From contig PUNI01000184.1 of the NCBI GenBank assembly GCA_003551745.1, positions 1 through 5,158 of the forward strand: 5,158 nucleotides of DNA. Reading direction: 5' to 3'. Positions within the stretch are counted from its first letter, which is position 1, and each line of letters starts with the position of its first letter. The notes under the pieces are model-generated. The model searched no databases and had not been told where the DNA came from. It saw nothing but the letters and a program-made list of their open reading frames with translations. This DNA is from Paracoccaceae bacterium. GTDB lineage: Bacteria > Pseudomonadota > Alphaproteobacteria > Rhodobacterales > Rhodobacteraceae. Position numbers and translations under genes: made by a program. This document shows positions 1 through 4,993 of the stretch, one piece after another.

Positions 1-94
1 AAGGCCCGAGCCCGCCGCCGTCGTGATACCGGCCCGGGAAGGTCGCGGTCTCCACCAAGCGGGCTGTCAGCCCGTTCCGCCTCCGTTCCGGCAT
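1..94 (-). CDS. Site-specific tyrosine recombinase (phage-type integrase), N-terminal fragment
   Basis: Only the first 31 codons are present; the gene continues beyond the left edge. The translation starts MPERRRNG and then reads LTARLVETATFPGRYHDGGG. This matches the opening of integrases with the DUF4102-type arm-DNA-binding domain, whose N-terminus usually reads like LTaxxVxxxxxPGkYxDGxGL. Such enzymes integrate and excise prophages and genomic islands by tyrosine-mediated strand exchange at att sites, with the N-terminal domain binding arm-type sites. The catalytic domain (R...HxxR...Y) lies outside the window, so an intact enzyme cannot be confirmed. The ATG at 94 is the only ATG in its open frame, which extends upstream to a stop near 229 without another ATG. 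The Shine-Dalgarno is weak (GAAG about 6 nt upstream). The family call rests on a short but characteristic stretch. Confidence 0.72.
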   Translation of the reverse strand, partial: MPERRRNGLTARLVETATFPGRYHDGGGLGP

Positions 95-503
95 CCCCGT
101 CTTCAAGGAATCACACCCCGGTCTGCCCAGGTTATCCCCCAAAGAGTGGGGGATCGCCCCGGAATATGCCGGAAGGCGGAGGATGAGGAAGCGGTCAAAA
201 CTTCCTGGTATGCCGAAGCAACACGGTCAATCTTGGATCGCCCAGGAAGGGTTCACTGTGGATCTCGGATCCACCATAATACTGAAAGAACAAGGCCCTA
301 GGTGGGGGAAACTCAGGTGTGCCACAGTGGTGGGACACAAGATGCTTCTTCCTGCCTACCTCTCTCGTTCCCGACACGGCATCTTCTATTGCCGTTGTCC
401 GCGGCCTTCGCTCGCGCGTTTGCCGACTGCCGAGGGAATGCTGCGGCGACCGGGGTGGTCGCCACCGCAATCATCGATGTCGGGACGTTCCCTGTGTCGA
501 CGG
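95..503. other. Non-coding stretch with short inverted and direct repeats upstream of the integrase
   Basis: I see no convincing gene here: the open frames on either strand have no plausible protein character and no good start signal. I also see no tRNA. The stretch does contain several perfect short repeats. ATCCCCC at 134-140 pairs with GGGGGAT at 148-154. CTTCCTGG at 201-208 pairs with CCAGGAAG at 242-249. GTGGATC at 258-264 pairs with GATCCAC at 268-274. CCAC at 322-325 pairs with GTGG at 327-330, inside GTGT/ACAC arms (317-320, 335-338). CGGTCAA is directly repeated at 192-198 and 224-230, 32 bp apart. Such motifs are common around integrase promoters and arm-type binding sites, but nothing here proves that role. 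Confidence 0.4.
442..469 (-). terminator. Possible hairpin terminator after the small secreted-protein gene
   Basis: The arms GGCGACC (445-451) and GGTCGCC (457-463) form a perfect 7-bp stem with a 5-nt GGGGT loop. A second pairing, TGCGG (442-446) with CCGCA (465-469), would lengthen the stem if three bases bulge. It lies about 35 nt beyond the stop codon of the minus-strand gene at 504-806, where a terminator would be expected. There is no U-rich tract on the minus-strand side, so intrinsic termination is uncertain. Confidence 0.28.
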
Positions 504-806
504 TCAGCGGGCGGAGCAGGTGGAGGGTCGGCCGAAGCCGGCCGGGGAGCAGACCCAGGAGGCGCGGCCGATCAGCCGCGTCTGCACCCGCTGCGTGCGG
601 ACCGTCGCGCGGGTGGCGGTACGGGTTCCGTTGGGATTGTGCCAGTCGTAGGAGACGTTGTGGCGAACCTGGGCAGTGCTGCCCGCGACCAGTGCGCCGG
701 TGGTGGTGGTGTGGTTGTGGGCGGCGACCGGGCCTGCGGCGAGGCCGAGGGTGAACACGAGGGCTCCGAGGGCTGCGCCGGTGGAAAAGAGGGTCTTGCC
801 GATCAT
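504..806 (-). CDS. Small secreted protein of unknown function (100 aa)
   Basis: I do not recognise a family. The protein starts MIGKTLF and has a clear Sec signal peptide: a lysine at residue 4, a hydrophobic core over about residues 6-24, and a likely signal peptidase I site after V27-A28-A29, just before H30. The mature part is about 71 residues. It opens HNHTTTT, is rich in Thr, Arg, Val and Ala, has aromatic residues in a VSYDWHNPNG segment (51-60), and carries two cysteines (C86, C97) near the C-terminus that could form a disulfide after export. It has no transmembrane segment beyond the signal. The ATG at 806 was chosen because the signal peptide begins there and GGAG lies 7 nt upstream (814-817); the open frame extends further upstream to 953, but that part is not protein-like. 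It stands alone, with 288 bp before it and 409 bp after. That it is a real gene is likely; its role (periplasmic or extracellular) is open. Confidence 0.7.
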   Translation of the reverse strand: MIGKTLFSTGAALGALVFTLGLAAGPVAAHNHTTTTGALVAGSTAQVRHNVSYDWHNPNGTRTATRATVRTQRVQTRLIGRASWVCSPAGFGRPSTCSAR

Positions 807-1063
807 GGCCGCGCTCCAGTTCTGGGAAGCGGGGAACGCCTGACCAAGCCAATTGTCCCGACCAGCGCCCCCCAACTCGCAGTTGAGTGATAGCACGCAG
901 GCTCGCGTTGAAAATGGTCGAAAGTCTGGCGTCGGCATGGCACGGGCTGGCAATCGGGCCGCCGCGAGAAAAGCATTTGTTTACAAATTTATAAGAAACG
1001 CATCTGATAAGCGGATTTCCGCCTATAAGGCGAGTACAGCCTCCGCTCACACGCCTTTGGGTT
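807..1063. other. Non-coding leader region upstream of the small secreted-protein gene
   Basis: No gene is supported here. The part nearest the small gene (about 807-960) is ordinary GC-rich sequence containing its ribosome binding site. The part at about 970-1032 is conspicuously AT-rich and palindromic and is described separately. A promoter for the minus-strand gene at 504-806 should lie somewhere in this stretch. A TATAAA hexamer occurs on the minus strand (988-993), but no matching -35 box is found at normal spacing, so I do not assign one. Confidence 0.45.
975..1032. promoter_or_regulatory. AT-rich patch with three palindromes, candidate promoter/operator region
   Basis: Three symmetric elements sit side by side in the most AT-rich part of the window. 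ATTTGT-TT-ACAAAT (975-988) is a perfect palindrome typical of a dimeric regulator site. GCGGA-TT-TCCGC (1011-1022) extends, with one mismatch, to ATA/TAT arms at 1007-1009 and 1024-1026. CGCCT-ATA-AGGCG (1020-1032) overlaps the second element, so the two hairpins could not form together in one RNA. The patch lies upstream of the minus-strand small gene and downstream of the GH26 gene. A regulatory role is inferred from position and symmetry only. Confidence 0.3.
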
Positions 1064-1087
1064 GCGCCGGGCCCGTAGGCCCGGCGC
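1064..1087 (-). terminator. Strong GC hairpin, probable terminator of the galE-synthase-GH26 operon
   Basis: GCGCCGGGCC (1064-1073) and GGCCCGGCGC (1078-1087) form a perfect 10-bp, all-G/C stem with a 4-nt loop. The stem begins 7 nt after the GH26 stop codon on the minus strand, exactly where an operon terminator is expected. Sequence after the stem on the minus strand reads AACCCAAAGG and has no U-run, so it is either a U-less terminator of the kind seen in GC-rich genomes or a 3'-end stabilising hairpin. Confidence 0.5.
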
Positions 1088-1094
1088 TGGCGTG

Positions 1095-2024
1095 TCAGTC
1101 AGTGATCCGGTGATACACCCGCCAGTCCGGGCGGCCGAATCCGTCGGGCCAGGAGTGGACCTCGGGGTAGTTGAAATAGGACACGCCGACGAGGGCAGGG
1201 AACTCGGGGTAATCGAGGCGGACCTCGTCGTTCCAGGTCTCGACGTACTCGGCGCTGCCGGAGAAGCCGAGTTCGGCCACCACCACGGGCAGGCCGAAGG
1301 CCGCGGCGCGCTCGTAGCGGGGGCCGAGGATCTCCTCGAAGCTGCGGTCGCGGCCGTGGTGGAACTGGTCCCAGGCCTGCAGGCCGAAGACGGTGACGCC
1401 GACGAGATCGGCATAGTCCTCGCCGGGCCAGTAGGCTTCCATCCCCTCGTCGCCGAGCGGCGACCACATCACGGTGATCTCGGGCGCGACGCTGCGGCAG
1501 GCATCGATCACATGGCGATAGGCGTCGATGTAGGCGTCGGGGTCCCAGCCGGCCCAGATGAACTGGCCGCGGTCGTCGTCCATCTCGTGGCCCCAGCGCA
1601 GGGTAACCGGGCTTTCGAGCTGGGCGAGCACGCCGCAGATCGCGAGGATGTTGGAGTCGTAGGTGCCGTCGGCGATGCCCTCCCGCAGGAACTGGGGCGT
1701 GTTGCGCTCGCTGCGCGACCAGGTCCAGGGTTCGAGGGTGACGAGCAGCACGCGCCCGCGTTCGCGGGCGTAGACGTCGGCATCGAAGAGGCTGCCGAGC
1801 GCCACATCCTCCCAGGGCAGGAAGAGATGCTCGATGGTCACGCCCTCGGCCTCGGAGAAGTCTCCGCCGGGGTCGTATACGCCGAAGGGGGTGGGGCCTG
1901 GGGGCACGATCGGCATGTCGGCCTCGGCGGCGCCGGCGAGGCCGGCACCCAAGCCCGTGCAGAGCCCGGCGGCGAGCAGCCCGACCCTGGGGACCGCGCG
2001 GTCGGCTGCGCTGGATGTCTTCAT
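1095..2024 (-). CDS. Exported family 26 glycoside hydrolase (beta-mannanase/beta-glucanase-like), 309 aa
   Basis: A secreted endo-acting beta-glycan hydrolase of GH26, a retaining TIM-barrel family that includes beta-1,4-mannanases, beta-1,3-1,4-glucanases (lichenases) and beta-1,3-xylanases. Visible landmarks: a Sec signal over residues 1 to about 33 (basic n-region with R9 and R13, hydrophobic core 14-30, cleavage near AGAAEA); the acid/base motif LRWGHEMDD with E147; WSP at 187-189; YWPGEDYADLVGV at 198-210, matching the family's YYPGxxYVDxxG; and the nucleophile motif VVVAELG with E251. The two glutamates are 104 residues apart, as usual for GH26. No carbohydrate-binding module or lipobox is seen, and the length is that of a bare catalytic domain. 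The ATG at 2024 is set by the signal peptide and by AGGAAAGG (2033-2040) 8 nt upstream. It follows the synthase gene by 34 nt, so it is likely co-transcribed and acts on the synthase product, as BcsZ does with BcsA. Substrate is not determined; the residues after HEM (DD rather than NG/DG) are atypical. Confidence 0.85.
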   Translation of the reverse strand: MKTSSAADRAVPRVGLLAAGLCTGLGAGLAGAAEADMPIVPPGPTPFGVYDPGGDFSEAEGVTIEHLFLPWEDVALGSLFDADVYARERGRVLLVTLEPWTWSRSERNTPQFLREGIADGTYDSNILAICGVLAQLESPVTLRWGHEMDDDRGQFIWAGWDPDAYIDAYRHVIDACRSVAPEITVMWSPLGDEGMEAYWPGEDYADLVGVTVFGLQAWDQFHHGRDRSFEEILGPRYERAAAFGLPVVVAELGFSGSAEYVETWNDEVRLDYPEFPALVGVSYFNYPEVHSWPDGFGRPDWRVYHRITD

Positions 2025-2058
2025 GGGAAACGCCTTTCCTTGCAATGGGGCCGAGCGG

Positions 2059-3834
2059 TCATTGCCAGCGCGGATCGAATCGGTATTCGGTCGCGCCGCC
2101 AAAGCCCTGGCCCGCACCGGATATGGTGTGCACGGGGCGGACGATCTGCAAGGGTCCGAGCCCCACATTCAGCGCATAGAGGCTTTCCATGCCACGCTCG
2201 GACGCGGCGACACCGATCATGCCGAAGAGCCCGGCCACGGTGACGAGCTGCACCGTCGCGGTGGCGGGGCGGACGCGCAGGGCGGGCAGGCCGGCACCGG
2301 CGAGATGCTTCAGAACGATCACGGCCGTGGTGATTGCATAGAGCGTTCCGGTGAACAGGGCGAGCAGCCAGAAGCCCCGCGCTTCGACGAGATCGTCGAC
2401 CCACAGCACCGGCCCGATCGCCCCGAGCGCCAGTCCGGCGTAGAGGATGACGATCCGCCAGGGCAGCTGGCGCTGGGCGGCCGCGCCCTTGGGCGTGATG
2501 CGGAAATCGACGAAGCCGCCGGCGATCCAGTCGCGCACCGCCATCACGCAGCCCGCAAGCACCCAGGGCCACTGCATCAGCACGAAGAGCATCTTCTCCC
2601 AGGTGATGACCCGGGCATCGGCGGGGCGGAACACCCCCTGCCGGCGCAGGAGCCCGGCCATCAGGATCAGCGCCAGGATTGGCGGCACGGCATGGACGAC
2701 GAAGGCCGGGTAGGTGACACCGGCATAGCGGACGTCGAACAGCACGGCGAGGACCGGCAGCAGATACATCCCCAGCATCGTCAGCGCGATCAGCGGATAG
2801 AGGATCTGGCAGAACAGGAACTGCGCCTTCAGCCGGCCCGGCATCCGCCCGAGATAGCGTGGGGTGTACTGCAGCAGCAGCGTGACGAGGCTGCGCGACC
2901 ACTGGAACTCCTGGGTGGCCAGATCGGCCACCGTCGCCGGCCCGTCGCCGATGGCGATGGCGTCGATGGCATGCACGCCGCGCCAGCCGCCGGCGTTCAG
3001 GATCATCGTGGTGGAGTGATCCTCGGCCAGCTCCGGCCCGAGCCCGCCGACCTCGCGCAGCGCCTTCGTGCGCACCGCGTAATGCGAGCCGATGCACATC
3101 GGGGCCAGCCCGTTGGAATAGCCCGCCTGCAGCGGTCCGTGAAACGGCGCCTCGGTGTCGAGCCGGGTGCGCGCGGCCCAGCTTTCGGCCCGGTTGGCCG
3201 CGCAGATCGATGGCGCCGAGACATAGCCCACCGCAGGATCGGCGAAGGGCCGCAGCATCTCGCAGAGATAGCGCGGCTGCGGCACATGGTCGGCGTCGAG
3301 CTGGGAGACGATGTCATACGCGTCATAACCCCAGTGATCGTAGAAAAAGGCGAGATTGCCCTCCTTGCAGCGGGTGCGGCGCGGCCATTCGGCACGGTGG
3401 TAATCGGCGCGGCCCTTGCGGGTGGAGACCTTCACGCCGTGGCGGGCGCACCAGTCGAGCGTCTCGGCGTCGGGGTCCTCGTCGGCGAGCCAGGTGTCGT
3501 GGGGATAGTCCTGCGCGAGCATCGCCTCGAGGGTGCGGCGGACGACGTCGAAGGGTTCGGACGGCGTCTTGGTCGTGACCATGGCCACGCGCCACTGGCC
3601 CGGGACGGGATCGGGCGCCGCGGAGCGCACGCTGCGCCGGGCGATGACCACGAAGAATGCCTGCAGGAAGAAAACCCAGCCGACCAGAACGGTCACCACC
3701 CCGTAGCGCAACGGGTCGATGTTGTGTTCGGGCCGCAGCCACCATTGCCAGAAGTAGACCGCGGTCAGCAGCCAGACGAGGGCGAGCAGCAGGAAGCCCC
3801 AGCGCGCCCGGCCGCCGAGCAGCGGCGCGAGCAT
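2059..3834 (-). CDS. Membrane-bound processive family 2 glycosyltransferase, cellulose-synthase-like, 591 aa
   Basis: A GT2 enzyme of the cellulose/hyaluronan synthase type, expected to polymerise a UDP-sugar in the cytoplasm and export the chain. Order of parts: transmembrane helices at about 12-31 and 44-65; GT-A domain at about 80-330; then about six hydrophobic helices (near 337-364, 376-396, 415-434, 460-478, 487-508, 525-543); then a 48-residue tail. Motifs: LADED (D118/D120, substrate binding), KEGNL (157-161), LDAD (D180, D182, metal/UDP), CIGSHYAVR (247-255), AEDH (E271, D272, catalytic base position) and QEFQW (308-312), where the usual QxxRW has Q311 instead of Arg. No PilZ domain or RxxxR motif follows, unlike BcsA. 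The ATG at 3834 lies 13 nt after the galE stop; an in-frame ATG at 3864 would overlap galE by 17 nt and add 10 residues, and neither has a good Shine-Dalgarno. No BcsB-like partner is present in the window. The polymer made (mixed-linkage glucan, mannan or other) cannot be read from sequence. Confidence 0.88.
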   Translation of the reverse strand: MLAPLLGGRARWGFLLLALVWLLTAVYFWQWWLRPEHNIDPLRYGVVTVLVGWVFFLQAFFVVIARRSVRSAAPDPVPGQWRVAMVTTKTPSEPFDVVRRTLEAMLAQDYPHDTWLADEDPDAETLDWCARHGVKVSTRKGRADYHRAEWPRRTRCKEGNLAFFYDHWGYDAYDIVSQLDADHVPQPRYLCEMLRPFADPAVGYVSAPSICAANRAESWAARTRLDTEAPFHGPLQAGYSNGLAPMCIGSHYAVRTKALREVGGLGPELAEDHSTTMILNAGGWRGVHAIDAIAIGDGPATVADLATQEFQWSRSLVTLLLQYTPRYLGRMPGRLKAQFLFCQILYPLIALTMLGMYLLPVLAVLFDVRYAGVTYPAFVVHAVPPILALILMAGLLRRQGVFRPADARVITWEKMLFVLMQWPWVLAGCVMAVRDWIAGGFVDFRITPKGAAAQRQLPWRIVILYAGLALGAIGPVLWVDDLVEARGFWLLALFTGTLYAITTAVIVLKHLAGAGLPALRVRPATATVQLVTVAGLFGMIGVAASERGMESLYALNVGLGPLQIVRPVHTISGAGQGFGGATEYRFDPRWQ

Positions 3835-3847
3835 CCGGTCGGCACCG

Positions 3848-4858
3848 TCAGGCGCTGCGGGCATCCGTCTGGTCGGCCGCGAACCAGGGTGCGGCGTCGG
3901 CCACCATCCGGTCCAGCTCGGAGCGTTCGGTGACGAAACCCAGAACCTCCCGCGCCTTTGCGGGATCTGCCACCAGCATGGGCGGATCGCCGGCTCGCCG
4001 CGGCCGGTCGACCACCGGGGGCGTACGGCCGGTAACCCGGGCGACCGCGTCGACCACCTCGCGCACCGAATAGCCCCTGCCGCTGCCGAGGTTGAGCGTG
4101 GTGCTCGGGCCGCCGTCCAGCAGATGCTGGAGCGCGAGGACATGGGCGCGGGCGAGATCGCTGACATGGATGTAGTCGCGCACGCAGGTGCCGTCGGGCG
4201 TGTCGTAATCGGTGCCGAAGATCTCCAGCGCCGGGTGGCGGCCGTTCGCCGCCAGAAGCGCGAGCGGAACGAGATGGGTTTCGGGATCGTGCCGTTCGCC
4301 CAGCTCGCCGTCCGGGTCGGCGCCGGCGACATTGAAGTAGCGCAGCGCGACATAGCGGCAGTCGGCGTTATAGGTCGCGCCGGCGCTGGCATAGTCCAGG
4401 AGCATCTGCTCGCCCATCAGCTTGGTGCGGCCGTAGGGATTGACCGGCTCGGGCAACGTGTCCTCGGTGATCGGCAGCCGCGGCGGCACGCCGTAGACCG
4501 CACAGCTCGAGGAAAACACGAAGGTGAAGACGCCCGCCCGCTTGCAGCCCTCCAGCAGGCCGATGATGCCGCAGACATTGTTCCCGTAATAGGACCAGGG
4601 GCTGGTCACCGACTCGCCGACATAGGCCTTGGCGGCGAAGTGCATCACCGCCAGGATGTCGTATCGGGTCAGCGCATCGGCGACCGCCTCGGCGTCGCCG
4701 ACACTGCCCTTGACCAGCGGGCCCCAACGCACTGCGTCGGCATGCCCGCGCGAGAGGTTGTCGAAGGCGACCGGCTCGAAGCCCGCTGCGGCCAGCGCCT
4801 TGCAGGCGTGCGAGCCGATATACCCCGCCCCCCCGGTCAGCAGCACCGTCACGCCCAT
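3848..4858 (-). CDS. galE: UDP-glucose 4-epimerase
   Basis: Cytoplasmic NAD-dependent epimerase interconverting UDP-glucose and UDP-galactose (Leloir pathway and polysaccharide precursor supply). It is a full-length extended short-chain dehydrogenase fold, 336 residues against 338 in Escherichia coli GalE. Landmarks: the Rossmann motif TGGAGYIGSH (8-17) for NAD; DNLSRGH (33-39); HFAAKAYVGES (73-83); SSSCAVYG (116-123) with the catalytic Ser/Thr position at S118; the catalytic pair Y142 and K146 in PYGRTK; RYFNVAGA (173-180); and RDYIHVSDLA (227-236), typical of GalE. The ATG at 4858 places the glycine-rich motif at the N-terminus and has GGGAGGGG (4864-4871) 5 nt upstream; the open frame reaches an ATG at 4933, but those 25 residues look non-coding. 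It is the first gene of a three-gene run with the synthase (13-nt gap) and GH26, suggesting that it supplies UDP-sugar for that polymer. Other UDP-sugar epimerase specificity (for example UDP-GlcNAc) cannot be excluded. Confidence 0.95.
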   Translation of the reverse strand: MGVTVLLTGGAGYIGSHACKALAAAGFEPVAFDNLSRGHADAVRWGPLVKGSVGDAEAVADALTRYDILAVMHFAAKAYVGESVTSPWSYYGNNVCGIIGLLEGCKRAGVFTFVFSSSCAVYGVPPRLPITEDTLPEPVNPYGRTKLMGEQMLLDYASAGATYNADCRYVALRYFNVAGADPDGELGERHDPETHLVPLALLAANGRHPALEIFGTDYDTPDGTCVRDYIHVSDLARAHVLALQHLLDGGPSTTLNLGSGRGYSVREVVDAVARVTGRTPPVVDRPRRAGDPPMLVADPAKAREVLGFVTERSELDRMVADAAPWFAADQTDARSA

Positions 4859-4863
4859 CGCCG

Positions 4864-4871
4864 CCCCTCCC
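4864..4871 (-). promoter_or_regulatory. Ribosome binding site of galE
   Basis: On the minus strand this reads GGGAGGGG, a purine-rich Shine-Dalgarno ending 5 nt before the ATG at 4858. It decides the start in favour of this ATG over the upstream one at 4933. Confidence 0.6.
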
Positions 4872-4953
4872 GGCTTAGCGCACCGTCCCGTGCACGCCCC
4901 GCAAATCCCCCGCAAGCGCCCCGTGCCTGCCACGAAAACGCCGCCTCGCCCCG

Positions 4954-4970
4954 GCAGACTATCTGCAGAC
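4954..4970. promoter_or_regulatory. Symmetric GCAGA repeat in the divergent intergenic region, candidate operator
   Basis: GCAGA-CTA-TCTGC (4954-4966) is a perfect inverted repeat, and GCAGAC is also directly repeated (4954-4959 and 4965-4970) with an 11-bp period, about one helical turn. It lies between galE and the plus-strand gene, 24 nt before the latter's ATG, where a repressor could affect both. No clear sigma-70 boxes are visible in 4859-4993. A role as an operator is inferred only. Confidence 0.25.
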
Positions 4971-4979
4971 GGCTCAGGA

Positions 4980-4985
4980 AAGGAG
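4980..4985 (+). promoter_or_regulatory. Ribosome binding site of the divergent plus-strand gene
   Basis: AAGGAG, a near-consensus Shine-Dalgarno, ends 8 nt before the ATG at 4994. It is the best ribosome binding site in the window and is the main support for a real gene start there. Confidence 0.65.
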
Positions 4986-4993
4986 CGCAGGAC

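Noticed and set aside
95..503. tRNA gene or CRISPR array near the integrase
   Set aside because: No cloverleaf-like arms, no T-loop consensus and no regularly spaced repeats are visible; only isolated short palindromes are present.
183..890. Plus-strand open frames across the left intergenic region and the small secreted-protein gene
   Set aside because: No ribosome binding site, no recognisable protein character, and they run antisense to a frame with a convincing signal peptide.
980..1008. Plus-strand promoter with TTTACA and TCTGAT at 17-bp spacing
   Set aside because: The -10 box matches only 4 of 6 positions, and transcription would run antisense into GH26 with no gene to serve. It is likely a by-product of the AT-rich palindromes.
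1062..2243. A 393-codon plus-strand open frame opposite the GH26 gene
   Set aside because: Low-complexity Gly/Ala/Val/Glu-rich translation with no motif, antisense to a gene with both catalytic glutamates of GH26 in place.
1834..3933. A 699-codon open frame on the plus strand opposite the synthase and GH26 genes
   Set aside because: It is antisense to two genes with clear family motifs. Its translation is His/Gly/Arg/Pro-rich without any domain, as expected from GC-rich antisense frames with few stop codons.
3865..4392. Upstream extension of the synthase reading frame into galE
   Set aside because: This part is the out-of-frame shadow of galE; its translation is Pro/Ala/Ser/Thr/Arg-rich with no motif.
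4859..4933. Longer galE start at the ATG at 4933
   Set aside because: It would put 25 unrelated residues before the NAD-binding motif that normally begins the protein; the ATG at 4858 has a good ribosome binding site.
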